64,000 bases of DNA. Origin: Cylindrospermum stagnale PCC 7417 (GTDB lineage: Bacteria; Cyanobacteriota; Cyanobacteriia; Cyanobacteriales; Nostocaceae). The notes beneath the pieces were generated by a model, which searched no databases, was not told the DNA's origin, and worked only from the letters and a program-made list of their open reading frames with translations. The stretch covers positions 719,001 to 783,000 of the forward strand of contig NC_019757.1 in NCBI RefSeq assembly GCF_000317535.1. Reading direction: 5' to 3'. Shown here piece by piece: positions 1 to 9,024 of this stretch (the stretch's first letter is position 1; each line of letters starts with the position of its first letter). The translations under genes were made by a program, and so were the position numbers.

Positions 1-55
1 TTGCTCAAGTTCTCTCTAGTTTTACTTTTACCCGTCGTTGAGTTCTTTGATATCT

Positions 56-1477
56 TTATCTCACTTTCAGCGGTAAGCAAATCGTAAAAATTGCCCCCTG
101 ATTGGCTGTGCTGCTGGCTGTGATGCTACCATGATGAGCTTCGATAATCCGCTTGGCGATCGCTAATCCCAGTCCGTTACCATTACCTTGACGGGAGGGA
201 TTTGTGGTGTAAAACTGCTCAAAAATCCGAGGTAAATCATGCTCACTGATACCCGTCCCCTGGTCTTTAATTCTCACAACTGCTAGATTCCCCTCGTTGT
301 ACCCAGAAATAAAAATCTGGGAATTGGGTAAAGAATGTTTGATGGCATTGTCCAGCACATTTAAAACAGCTTGTAATAACCGCTCCGGATCGCCTTGTAT
401 CAGTAAGTCAACCACATTTACTCGCGCAGATATGCCGATTGTTTGCATCCGGGGTTCCATTGCACCAACAGCACGGTTAATCAGGCCAAGCAGTGAGATG
501 GGTTGTTGTTCCAATTGATAGACACCCGCTTCCAAGCGTCCTAAATCGAGCAAGTCATGAATCAGTCGTGATAAGCGTTTAATCTCGTTCTCGATAGTTT
601 GGAAAAAGCGATCGCGCAATTCCGGTTCTTCATAAGCTCCACTTCTCAATGCGTCTACCGTTACCTGAACATTGCTGATGGGTGTGCGAAGTTCGTGAGA
701 CACATTTGCTAAAAAAACCCGTCGCTCTTGATCAAGGGAAGCTAACCTTTCACTCATCCGGTTTAGCTCTGTCGCTAACTGATCTAACTCATTGTTTTCA
801 TGAATCTCAAGCTTATCGCCAAAATGGCCACTACCCAAGCGAATCGCAAAGTTCCGCATAGTTTCAATTGGTTTTGAGAGACTGCGAGCAAAACGAGTGC
901 TAATCAGCGCACAGAGCAAGATTGTTAGCGCTAGCGTCCCCAACACACTCCAAATCACTCTAGTAAACTGATTCTGAACCTGATTTAGAGTGATAGACAA
1001 TCGCACTACACCCAGTAGTTGACCGTCACGCACAATTGGTCTAGCAACATAGAGGCGATCTTCATTTGTTAAAACTCCTTTTGAAAAACCTTGTTCTATA
1101 CGATTTTGCAGAGCTGCCGACACACCAGAAACCTGGTACCAGTTTGTGACCTTTTTATCGCCATTTGGGTCAGAAGTGGCTAGCAGACGACCTTGTTGAT
1201 TAAAAATGCGGAGAGTCACATTTTGTGGCGCACCATACCGCTGCACCAACACCTCTACTTTCTGAAGATTTTGTTCTGCTAAGGCATCTGCTGCACTCTG
1301 GCTTAAGGCATTTGTCCAGTTATCCAAATCCATTTGTCGCGATCGCATGAAGTAGGCATAAAATGACCACAGGATGTAGCCTGCCATCAAAGAAGTTCCT
1401 AAGGTTATCAGTAGCAGGTATGTGGCTAACAGCTTGGTATGAATGGTATTTAACTTTATACTTGGCAACCAGCCCAT
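56..1477 (-). CDS. Membrane sensor histidine kinase (HAMP-HisKA-HATPase)
   Basis: Class I two-component sensor kinase that should autophosphorylate on His and pass the phosphate to a receiver. Visible order: membrane segment about residues 14-38, extracytoplasmic sensor about 40-170, second membrane segment about 173-193, HAMP about 195-248, HisKA with NVSHELRTP (His261), then an HATPase domain with an N-box near 370 and the GNGNGLGLAIAKR lid near 435-445. At 473 residues it is normal for the family. It starts 8 nt after the stop of the upstream receiver gene, so the two form one operon and likely a cognate pair. The signal sensed cannot be read from the sequence. Confidence 0.93.
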   Translation of the reverse strand: MGWLPSIKLNTIHTKLLATYLLLITLGTSLMAGYILWSFYAYFMRSRQMDLDNWTNALSQSAADALAEQNLQKVEVLVQRYGAPQNVTLRIFNQQGRLLATSDPNGDKKVTNWYQVSGVSAALQNRIEQGFSKGVLTNEDRLYVARPIVRDGQLLGVVRLSITLNQVQNQFTRVIWSVLGTLALTILLCALISTRFARSLSKPIETMRNFAIRLGSGHFGDKLEIHENNELDQLATELNRMSERLASLDQERRVFLANVSHELRTPISNVQVTVDALRSGAYEEPELRDRFFQTIENEIKRLSRLIHDLLDLGRLEAGVYQLEQQPISLLGLINRAVGAMEPRMQTIGISARVNVVDLLIQGDPERLLQAVLNVLDNAIKHSLPNSQIFISGYNEGNLAVVRIKDQGTGISEHDLPRIFEQFYTTNPSRQGNGNGLGLAIAKRIIEAHHGSITASSTANQGAIFTICLPLKVR

Positions 1478-1485
1478 GATTTAGA

Positions 1486-1854
1486 TTAATCCCCAGAACG
1501 ACGGCGCAACACTGCTTTTACTCGTGCCAGCAGTTCACGGGTGTTAAATGGCTTGGTGACATAATCATCTGCTCCTGCTTCCAAGCCCCAAATTTTATCA
1601 ATATCCTGATCTTTAGCTGTTAGCATGACGATCGGAACATCTGAAAACGCCCGAATTCGCCAACAAACTTCCATACCGCTAACCTCTGGTAGCATCAGGT
1701 CAAGCAAAATTACATCCGGCACTTCTTTGTGGAACTGTTTGATGGCACTATGCCCATCTGCTGCTGTTGTCACGGTATAACCTTCTTTTTGCAGCGTGTA
1801 GGTAAGGCTCTCGCGTAAGGATACTTCGTCATCCACCAGTAAGACGTGCGGCAT
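1486..1854 (-). CDS. Stand-alone response-regulator receiver (OmpR-like receiver without output domain)
   Basis: Receiver domain of 122 residues. The acidic pocket is Asp8/Asp9, the phospho-acceptor is Asp52 in LLDLMLP, followed by Thr79 and Lys101. The end (LLARVKAVLRRRSGD) is what normally forms the start of the linker to an OmpR winged helix, but a stop follows and the kinase gene begins 8 nt later, so no DNA-binding domain exists here. It therefore acts by protein contact or phosphorelay, or is a shortened OmpR-type regulator. Probable partner: the kinase encoded just downstream. Confidence 0.93.
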   Translation of the reverse strand: MPHVLLVDDEVSLRESLTYTLQKEGYTVTTAADGHSAIKQFHKEVPDVILLDLMLPEVSGMEVCWRIRAFSDVPIVMLTAKDQDIDKIWGLEAGADDYVTKPFNTRELLARVKAVLRRRSGD

Positions 1855-1935
1855 TTTACTTTAGCATTAACTGTTAATTTTAGCCTGTCAAGAAGTTGCT
1901 TTTCTGGCATCCATCCTAGGGTACACATGACTTGT

Positions 1936-1962
1936 AAAAGGCGAAAAAGGCGAAAAAGGCGA
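1936..1962. repeat. 9-bp short tandem repeat upstream of the receiver gene
   Basis: Three head-to-tail copies of AAAAGGCGA run directly into a GCGATCGC octamer. This is the only structure seen in the roughly 300-bp gap between the receiver gene and the secreted protein gene upstream, apart from a short dispersed-repeat-like stretch near 2080-2115. Confidence 0.75.
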
Positions 1963-2152
1963 TCGCATACAGCAATGGGTATGCGCCGGTTATAGTGCAA
2001 TACCGTTGGTGTGAAGAAAATTGTAGTAGGGGTTGAACGAAGTGAAACCCAACTTTCGTTGCCCAAATGTTGGTTTATGCCTCCGGCTCCCGTTAGGGAT
2101 ACGTTCCTCTACCCAACCTACGTAGATGTTGAGTTTATGACAGGCATAATCT

Positions 2153-3040
2153 TTATTTTAAAAATTGGTTGTTACAATATTCTTGGGTAGCTTTGACATC
2201 AGCAATTTCTACTTCAGTCGGCTTTTGATTAGTTCCATTAATCAAAAACTCACTAGCACCTTGACGTGGTTTGTTAGGGTTTCCCCAATCATAAGTATAA
2301 CCCAAACCTGTCCAGGGATAATTTTGTTTACCAACTGCATAAGAATCTGTATATATCTTTTGCAAAACAGGATATTTATCAAGAACAGTTACAGGTAAAG
2401 CTTTACAACTAGAATCATTGATTTCTGGATCAATACATGGTCTGCTTAAATCTTCGGCTTTTACCCACATTTCCACAAAATGCGTTTTCTCGGAATTTTT
2501 ATTTAAAACTAAGCCTAAATATTGCTGCAATCTTAGAGAAAGCATGATATTGCCAGGAATATCTATCCCTGTACCTTTACAGTTTTGGCAAAAATCTTTA
2601 ACTTCAGACGCTGCTGTTAACCAAGATTGACGTTCTATATTTATTTTTGCCCCCCGCTTCCACTCTTTAGGTATGTATTTTCCCTGTGTCCAAATGACCA
2701 TCAAATATTCATCTTTACCGTTATTATTTCTCATCTTGATTTTAGGGTTGCTGGCTGACAATGACCAAAGATTGTTAACCACCTTGTCCTGGCTTGGTTT
2801 TTTGGCATCCTCAATACCTGCCTCTAGCTGCTTTTTCAAATAGTTGTAACTTTCTGGCTTATTTTTCTCTAGATATTCACTGACCTTTAGGTTTGTTTCT
2901 GATTGGGCTAACGAATCTTTGTTTAAGGTAGGTGTATTCTGTAAAGGAGTTTCTGTCGCCAATAAACTGGAATATCCAACCGCAAAAAAAGCACCTGTCA
3001 AGCCTAAAAATAAATTATTTTTCCAGTTTTTGATAGCCAT
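2153..3040 (-). CDS. Secreted protein of unknown function
   Basis: Protein of 295 residues that I do not recognise. The N-terminus MAIKNWKNNLFLGLTGAFFAV is a typical signal peptide, so it is exported. The mature part is hydrophilic and Trp/Tyr-rich, with a CQNC pair near residue 150 and further Cys residues near 205-215 and 290 that could form disulfides in the periplasm. No catalytic motif is evident. It is transcribed alone, with the opposite-strand cyclase gene more than 400 bp upstream. Confidence 0.75.
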   Translation of the reverse strand: MAIKNWKNNLFLGLTGAFFAVGYSSLLATETPLQNTPTLNKDSLAQSETNLKVSEYLEKNKPESYNYLKKQLEAGIEDAKKPSQDKVVNNLWSLSASNPKIKMRNNNGKDEYLMVIWTQGKYIPKEWKRGAKINIERQSWLTAASEVKDFCQNCKGTGIDIPGNIMLSLRLQQYLGLVLNKNSEKTHFVEMWVKAEDLSRPCIDPEINDSSCKALPVTVLDKYPVLQKIYTDSYAVGKQNYPWTGLGYTYDWGNPNKPRQGASEFLINGTNQKPTEVEIADVKATQEYCNNQFLK

Positions 3041-3141
3041 TATACTTTCTTACTTAATAGAACTTCCATAAAAGTAGCATGAAAGACTTGATTGACCTAA
3101 GTAATTGATAAATTACTTCTACATTTCGGACTTAACTAATC

Positions 3142-3233
3142 AGGACTTACGCAAAAATGATGTAAGAGCAAGGATTTACCGTAGGGGCAATTCATGAATT
3201 GCCCCTACATTTCGTACTTGATGCGTAATTCCT
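3142..3233. repeat. MITE-like element with nested palindrome
   Basis: Outer inverted repeats (AGGACTTACGCA and TGCGTAATTCCT, one mismatch) flank a perfect 28-bp palindrome at 3181-3208 with arms GTAGGGGCAATTCA. The same layout recurs at 44200-44291, and the outer half alone recurs near 63824. It lies in the 450-bp gap upstream of the cyclase gene; nothing else coding was seen there. Size and layout suit a non-autonomous mobile repeat. Confidence 0.75.
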
Positions 3234-3491
3234 ACTAATATCTGACATCAGAGTTCAAAACCAAGCTTGAGGCGCAACCCAATTAATTGACTTAGACCTA
3301 AAAATATGGTATGCACGGGTGTATCAGCGTGGAGTAGAGTAGATGTTAGTAAAAATGACGCCGGCTGAAAAAGTGAATTAAACTGAAGATAATATCAAGG
3401 AATTCTTGCTAAAAGCTACACTTACGTAAATTTAATGGCATTGTTAAATATATATATCTAAAATCTAATCCTGTTATATTAAACGCAAGAT

Positions 3492-6074
3492 ATGTCTGTG
3501 CATCAACCTAGTACTGGGGAGACCGCCTTGATTATTGGTGTTCACAACCAAGAAAACCACGATTTACAATTAAATCCTGCGCCTGTGGGTGCTCTAGCTA
3601 CGAGACAAGGAACTATTTCTAAGTTTCTCGCTCCTCTAACTCAGGATACTTTTAAACAGGTCGTTCGGGAAGTTGAGCAAAAATTACAGATTGTCCATCA
3701 AACCCTGTCAATGTTAGATTCTCAGGGATTTGACACAATTTTGCAAGAAATGTTGCATTCGATTACCTTGAAAATCGGGGAACTACTGGGAGCTGACCGG
3801 ACGACAATCTTTTTGTTGGATGAAGAAAAACAAGAACTCTGGTCTATTTTGGCTGAGGGAGAAGGTAATCGCTCTCTAGAAATTCGTGTCCCCGCGAATA
3901 AAGGGATTGCGGGTGAAGTCTCGACTTTTAAGTATGTAATCAACATACCCTTTGATTTTTATAACGATCCACGTTCAGTATTTGCACGGGAACAAGAAAA
4001 AAGAACTGGCTACCGCACCTACACAATGTTGGCTTTACCGCTGTTGACTGAACAGGGAAAATTAGTCGCGGTAGTCCAATTATTGAATAAATTAAAACCT
4101 CTAAATTATCCAGATGCTCCACTTTCAGAGCGAATTGATACCAGGGGCTTCACTAGCGCTGATGAGGATTTATTTCAAGAATTTGCGCCTTCGATTCGAC
4201 TGATTTTAGAGTCGTCGCGTTCTTTTTATGTTGCTACCCAAAAACAAAGAGCGGTAGCGGCGCTGATGAAGGCGATTAAGTCCCTGAGTCAAAGTAGTCT
4301 TGATTTAGAAGATACTCTGAAGCGGGTGATGGATGAGGCGAAGGAACTGATGAACGCCGATCGCAGTACACTATGGTTAATAGATCGCGATCGCCATGAG
4401 TTGTGGACGAAAATTCCCCAAGACGGGGGAACAACCAAGGAGTTGCGAGTACCAGTAGGTAAAGGTTTTGCAGGGATAGTCGCGGCTTCTGGCAAAAAGC
4501 TAAATATCCCCTTTGACTTGTATGACCATCCAGACTCTGATACGGCTAAACAAATTGACCAGCAAAATGGTTATCGCACCTGTAATTTACTTTGTATGCC
4601 AGTATTTAACACCGATCAAGAATTGATTGGCGTTACCCAGTTGGTCAATAAAAAGAAATTAGGCGATTTTCCCGCTTATAATCCGGCTGACTGGCCCGAT
4701 GCTCCCGAACTCTTTCAAGCAAGTTTTGACCGCAATGACGAAGAGTTTATGGAAGCTTTTAATATTCAAGCGGGAGTAGCTTTGCAAAATGCCCAGTTGT
4801 TCGCCAAAGTCAAGCAACAAGAACAAATGCAACGGGACATTCTGCGGAGTCTTTCTGATGGTGTAATTTCTACTGATAAAGCCGGACTGATTATCACCGC
4901 TAATGAAAGCGCTAAATCCTTGCTAGGACTGAATCAAGAACACCGTTTAGAAGGTCAATTAATTAGTGATGTCATTAGCCTCAAAGAAGGAGATTTTACG
5001 AAGTGGTTTAGAGATGCTTTATGTAGAGAAGATTCAAAAAACTCTCGGCAATATTACCCTGATCGCGGACTCGTGACTTCTGGCACTGAACAGCACAGTA
5101 TCAATTTATCATTGAACACGATGGCTGATGTTAGTGAACAAGAGCAGGTGTCTGGGGTGCTGGTGGTGATGGAAGATATCAGCGATGAGAAGCGCCTCAA
5201 GAGTACGATGTACCGCTACATGACCCAGGAATTAGCAGAAGAGTTGCTGAAACTGGATGATGCGAAACTCGGAGGCGATCGCAAAGAAGTTTCCATTTTA
5301 TTCTCTGATATCCGTGGCTACACCTCTTTAACAGAAAATTTGGAAGCTGAAGAAGTGGTGAGTATGCTCAACGATTATTTTGAGTCAATGGTGGAGGCAG
5401 TTTTTAAGCATAAAGGCACTCTAGACAAATATATCGGTGATGCCATTATGGCTGTGTTTGGTTCCCCCCTAGCCTTAGAGGAACACGCCTGGATGGCGGT
5501 GCAAACATCTCTAGAAATGCGCGATCGCTTAGTCGAATTTAATCACCGTCGCCATGCAGCTAATAAGCCGATGATTAGCATTGGTATTGGCATTAATTCT
5601 GATACCGTCATTAGTGGCAATATTGGCTCTAGCAAGCGGATGGAATTTACTGCAATTGGCGATGGTGTCAATCTTGGCTCCCGACTAGAAAGCATTACTA
5701 AACAGTATGGTTGCGATATTGTCATTAGTGATAATACTTATCAACCCTGTCAAAATAATATTTGGGCTAGGGAACTAGATTACATTCGCGTTAAAGGCAG
5801 AAATGAACCATTAGCTATCTACGAATTATTGGGTTTACGTTCTGACCCCATTAGTAGCGCCAAACTGCAAGTCATTGAGCATTATCACAAAGGACGAGAG
5901 TATTATCTCAACCGTCAGTTTACATCTGCCAGTGTTGAGTTCGCCAAAGTTTTGGCTATTGAATGCCATGACAAAGCAGCTATGTTATATCTGCGACGTT
6001 GTCAACATTGGTTAAAATCACCGCCATCAGATGCAGATTGGGATGAGGGTGTCTGGACATTTAAAGAGAAATAA
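3492..6074 (+). CDS. cyaB1: Adenylate cyclase with tandem GAF, PAS and TPR-like domains (CyaB1-type)
   Basis: Makes cAMP from ATP. The order is short N-terminus, GAF-A (about 75-235), GAF-B (about 255-445), PAS (about 455-570), class III cyclase (about 595-775) and a TPR-like tail. Both GAFs carry the NIPFD...GYRT signature of cyclic-nucleotide-binding GAFs. The cyclase has FSDIRGYTS and KYIGDAIMAVFG supplying the two metal Asp residues; Lys646 and Thr720 fit the Lys/Thr pair that specifies adenine. Length (860) and order match Anabaena CyaB1, in which GAF-bound cAMP stimulates the enzyme. The protein is soluble, without membrane segments. Confidence 0.95.
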   Translation: MSVHQPSTGETALIIGVHNQENHDLQLNPAPVGALATRQGTISKFLAPLTQDTFKQVVREVEQKLQIVHQTLSMLDSQGFDTILQEMLHSITLKIGELLGADRTTIFLLDEEKQELWSILAEGEGNRSLEIRVPANKGIAGEVSTFKYVINIPFDFYNDPRSVFAREQEKRTGYRTYTMLALPLLTEQGKLVAVVQLLNKLKPLNYPDAPLSERIDTRGFTSADEDLFQEFAPSIRLILESSRSFYVATQKQRAVAALMKAIKSLSQSSLDLEDTLKRVMDEAKELMNADRSTLWLIDRDRHELWTKIPQDGGTTKELRVPVGKGFAGIVAASGKKLNIPFDLYDHPDSDTAKQIDQQNGYRTCNLLCMPVFNTDQELIGVTQLVNKKKLGDFPAYNPADWPDAPELFQASFDRNDEEFMEAFNIQAGVALQNAQLFAKVKQQEQMQRDILRSLSDGVISTDKAGLIITANESAKSLLGLNQEHRLEGQLISDVISLKEGDFTKWFRDALCREDSKNSRQYYPDRGLVTSGTEQHSINLSLNTMADVSEQEQVSGVLVVMEDISDEKRLKSTMYRYMTQELAEELLKLDDAKLGGDRKEVSILFSDIRGYTSLTENLEAEEVVSMLNDYFESMVEAVFKHKGTLDKYIGDAIMAVFGSPLALEEHAWMAVQTSLEMRDRLVEFNHRRHAANKPMISIGIGINSDTVISGNIGSSKRMEFTAIGDGVNLGSRLESITKQYGCDIVISDNTYQPCQNNIWARELDYIRVKGRNEPLAIYELLGLRSDPISSAKLQVIEHYHKGREYYLNRQFTSASVEFAKVLAIECHDKAAMLYLRRCQHWLKSPPSDADWDEGVWTFKEK

Positions 6075-6085
6075 GGTTTCTAAAA

Positions 6086-6664
6086 TTACCACCCATAGGG
6101 AAAGCCAAAACGGTTAAAACCACGACTGTAAAAATGCAGCCGTCCAAAACCAAGAAATTGACCATGAGATTTCTCACCTGTAGGAAAAGCCGTGACTCCA
6201 AACAGATAAACACCCTCAAAAGATGGATTTTGCCACGGTTTCAGAGCAATTGTGATGGTTTTACCTGGAGAAACCGGCGGAGCAAATGTTAGGGACACTG
6301 TTCGCGTTTTTTGGTTGCTAGTCGCGTCTTTTAGCTGTAACCTCTGCTGTTTGCGGGAGCGAGTTCCTTCAAAGGCGAAACTATTCTGAAAATCATAGCG
6401 AATATTATCTACTCCCTCACGCTGGTGAATCGTGATTCTTTGCAAGGGTTCCCCTGCATCTTCTGGCAAGCTGACAGTGAAATAATATGTCGCACCCCAT
6501 ACCCTAACATCATTAAAAGTAGTCGCTGTCTCCACCAATCGCGGGGGATGGGCAAAATATACCGTGCCATCTTGCAACTGAATTGCTTGACTCGGCTTGT
6601 CAGCATTTCCCCCAATAACTGAGATAGCAATTAATGCTGTGCTGAATAAAAGTGCAACGCGCAT
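6086..6664 (-). CDS. Exported DUF2808 protein
   Basis: Protein of 192 residues with an N-terminal signal peptide (MRVALLFSTALIAISVIGG). The body matches the DUF2808 pattern common in cyanobacteria: PPRLVETATTF, then WGATYYFTVSLPEDAGEPLQ, a central beta-rich region, and GVYLFGVTAFPTG near the C-terminus. Function is unknown; location is periplasmic or cell-surface. It converges on the cyclase gene with only 11 bp between stops. Confidence 0.85.
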   Translation of the reverse strand: MRVALLFSTALIAISVIGGNADKPSQAIQLQDGTVYFAHPPRLVETATTFNDVRVWGATYYFTVSLPEDAGEPLQRITIHQREGVDNIRYDFQNSFAFEGTRSRKQQRLQLKDATSNQKTRTVSLTFAPPVSPGKTITIALKPWQNPSFEGVYLFGVTAFPTGEKSHGQFLGFGRLHFYSRGFNRFGFPYGW

Positions 6665-6893
6665 TCAAATTTTAAAATTTAGTTTCTGGTTTAATTATCA
6701 TTAAATAACTAAATAAACAATTAAAAATTCACAAATAAATTTGTCTTTATTATAATTTCGCAATCAAACTTAATAACATCAAAAATAACTGCGATCCATC
6801 GCTCGCATTATTAATTGTTAAGGATAATTGATTTCTATTGTCAAATTAACTTCTGTAGTGAAAACTAAAAAGACAACACCAGCAATTATTCCT

Positions 6894-7385
6894 ATGAACG
6901 CTATTTCTTCCAACATTGAATTCAAGCGCCCAACTTGGCAAACCGCCATTATGTTGACTTTGGGCTTTTGGCTGAGTGCTAGCTTAGTTTTAGATTGGGT
7001 AATTATGCCTAGTCTTTATCTTTCTGGCATGATGAACCAAGCTGGTTTTAGTACAGCAGGCTATGTGATTTTTTGGAATTTTAATCGCATGGAGTTATTA
7101 TCTGCTGCTGTAGTGTTAACCAGCGTTCTGGCTTTGAGCAAAACTCAATCTCAATGGCGTCAGCGCGGTATTGTTTTATCTGTACTATTGCTCGCTGTAT
7201 CTTTACTAGATACTTATTTTTTCACTCCGCAAATGTGCGCTGTCGGCATTCAACTCAATTTATTTGAAGCTGCTGCGGCAATTCCCGCGACAATGAATTT
7301 ACTACACGGCGGTTATTGGTTACTAGAAGCCGTGAAGTTGGTAGCTGGTGGTATGCTTTTTAGCTGGTGCTGGCGTCAAGCTTAA
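6894..7385 (+). CDS. Small integral membrane protein, unknown
   Basis: About four predicted membrane helices, with conserved-looking polar spots (FNRME, LDTYFFTPQM). I start at the ATG of MNAISSNIEF (163 residues). The frame stays open upstream to a TTG at 6828, but those 22 residues look non-coding. No enzymatic motif is visible. A stand-alone gene; the promoter would lie in the AT-rich 160 bp before it. Confidence 0.7.
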   Translation: MNAISSNIEFKRPTWQTAIMLTLGFWLSASLVLDWVIMPSLYLSGMMNQAGFSTAGYVIFWNFNRMELLSAAVVLTSVLALSKTQSQWRQRGIVLSVLLLAVSLLDTYFFTPQMCAVGIQLNLFEAAAAIPATMNLLHGGYWLLEAVKLVAGGMLFSWCWRQA

Positions 7386-7467
7386 GCTAAGTGCGGATTA
7401 TTGGCAAATGAAATGTATAGGTTGTAGTTGCGTTGTCTTTTCCCAAACGCAACTACGAGGATGAAAG

Positions 7468-7770
7468 TTAAGGCGTTGGTTCAGAATCTGCTTCAGCCTC
7501 ATTGCTCGGTAACAGCAGGCGGATTGAGAGGATGGCAAATCCTACAGCAGCGATCGCTTTTAACAAGCGAGTGGGTAATAATTCCGCTACTGCTCCCCCT
7601 GCTAATGCGCCCAAGAAGCTGGTTAACAGCAGTGCCCCCGCCGTGCCGAAAAACACAGCCTTCTGAGATTGACTCCGACCTGAAAGTGCGATCGCCGCTA
7701 ACTGACTTTTGTCACCTAATTCTGAGAGAAAAACTGTAATATAGCTCAGTCCTAAAAGATGCCAGTTCAT
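7468..7770 (-). CDS. Half-size GDT1/UPF0016 cation exporter subunit (second gene)
   Basis: Single-repeat member of the TMEM165/GDT1 (UPF0016) family, whose cyanobacterial and plastid members export Mn2+ or Ca2+. It has 100 residues, about three membrane helices and the family motif ELGDKS near residue 17. Full-size members carry two such motifs, so this protein must pair with another half. The partner is almost certainly the gene 18 nt upstream, which carries the second motif. Which membrane (plasma or thylakoid) cannot be read here. Confidence 0.88.
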   Translation of the reverse strand: MNWHLLGLSYITVFLSELGDKSQLAAIALSGRSQSQKAVFFGTAGALLLTSFLGALAGGAVAELLPTRLLKAIAAVGFAILSIRLLLPSNEAEADSEPTP

Positions 7771-7788
7771 AATTAAATTTCTCTATAG

Positions 7789-8265
7789 TTAATTACTTGT
7801 AAATACATCCCAAAACAGCATCAGAGAAATCAGCAGCAACATCACGCCTGCTGATTTTTCTACTGTTTTTGGGCTAAGTCGGTTAGCAATCCAACCACCC
7901 AAAAGCACGCCTAATAAGCTGGTGGTTATCAATGCCGCCCCAGAACCGATAAACACCACCCACGGTGCATGAGATTCTGCACTCATTAACAAAGTGGAGA
8001 GTTGAGTTTTATCACCAATTTCTGCGAGAAAAATCGTAATAAAGGTTGTGCCGAAAACTACCGCCGCTGATTCCTGCTTTTTGGGACTATTGACAACTAC
8101 AGATGTCCCTGGCTCAATGATTGAGACTATTTCTAAAGAAGGTTGTTCTTCTAGAGATACTGCCTGTGCAGTCGTTAAGAGAGAATCGTGGCTATCTGTT
8201 GGTTCTGGCTGGCTTTCAGTCTCAGATATGCCAGAAGAGCTTTTAGGTGCAGAGTCAAGTTTCAC
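7789..8265 (-). CDS. Half-size GDT1/UPF0016 cation exporter subunit (first gene)
   Basis: Protein of 158 residues with one UPF0016 repeat. The motif EIGDKT lies near residue 82, followed by helices ending in LLLISLMLFWDVF. The first about 65 residues are a polar Ser/Glu/Pro-rich cytosolic extension absent from the partner. It is followed after 18 nt by the second half-gene, so the two likely form a heteromeric Mn/Ca exporter. The long tail may be regulatory or the real start may lie further in. Confidence 0.88.
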   Translation of the reverse strand: MKLDSAPKSSSGISETESQPEPTDSHDSLLTTAQAVSLEEQPSLEIVSIIEPGTSVVVNSPKKQESAAVVFGTTFITIFLAEIGDKTQLSTLLMSAESHAPWVVFIGSGAALITTSLLGVLLGGWIANRLSPKTVEKSAGVMLLLISLMLFWDVFTSN

Positions 8266-8362
8266 AGGTAGTAGTTCTAGGTTGTTTTCATATTTTTCTC
8301 ATTTTCTCAGATTATTGTCATAAATTGCAACTGTTCAGGCTAAATTGCCGAAATATATAGCT

Positions 8363-8523
8363 TTATCGGGGTCTACTCAATTGTTGGACTTGCTCAAGGG
8401 CACGAACTCCACCCCATGCCAGGTAATCTTTAACCCTGCTATCCAAGTCCGAACCACTGAAGCCTAGAGCACGCTCAAAAAGATAGAAGTCAGAGAAAAC
8501 AACTGAGAAATGTTGGACATACA
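8363..8523 (-). pseudogene. C-terminal remnant of an unidentified gene
   Basis: On the minus strand about 50 codons read as coding-like sequence (SDFYLFERALGFSG, then SRVKDYLAWGGVRALEQVQ, ending LSRPR-stop). The composition is protein-like and does not look like a shadow, but no convincing start or upstream body exists. It lies in the 760-bp stretch between the GDT1 pair and the permease, next to another gene relic, so I read it as a 3' remnant. Confidence 0.45.
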
Positions 8524-8629
8524 TACCAAATTGATATGAAGTTGCATAGAATAAGATATGAAAAAAAATTAACCGCAGATAAACGCAGATAAACGCAGAT
8601 TAAAGATGGATAATTAAGCCGCAACCCCC

Positions 8630-8953
8630 ATGGCAAGAGCAAAACAACTGTTTTCTTACCAAGGACGCAGCTTTATACTCCATGCGGTAGAAGTTGCTCT
8701 GGCTTCTCTCTGTCAGCCTATTATAGTAGTGTTGGCAGCTTATGTAGAACAAATTAAGTCAGAACTAATACCAAAGCCAGTGCAAACTGTTACTCGCACT
8801 TCTACGGGTAAGTATATTGCTAGTATTTTGTGTGAAACCGAGATAGAATAGTGTCCCCAAATTACTCAAAATATTGGCTTAGATTTGGAAATAAAATTTT
8901 ATCTCGTTACTAATAGTGGTGAACTAGTAAATGATAGTGATATATCTTTGTAG
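8630..8953 (+). pseudogene. Chimeric relic: MobA/MocA-like nucleotidyltransferase fragment joined to TnpB fragment
   Basis: The first about 48 codons (ARAKQLFSYQGRS, then HAVEVALASLCQPIIVVLAAY) match the N-terminal part of MobA/MocA-like molybdopterin nucleotidyltransferases just after the nucleotide-binding loop, which is itself missing. The frame then passes into TnpB-like sequence: TSTGKYIASILCE, an in-frame TAG at 8849-8851, then IGLDLEIKFYLVTNSGE, which is the RuvC-I region of IS605-family OrfB. A further stop ends it. Neither half can be functional. The junction lies near 8775. Confidence 0.7.
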
Positions 8954-9024
8954 TTCAAAATTTTAATAAACCACGAAAGCTCAAATAAATCACAAAGTCG
9001 ACTTTTGCGACTTAACCGGATTAA

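Noticed and set aside
7428-7739. 103-residue plus-strand frame opposite the GDT1 half gene
   Set aside because: Antisense shadow; the minus-strand protein has the family motif and fits the operon.
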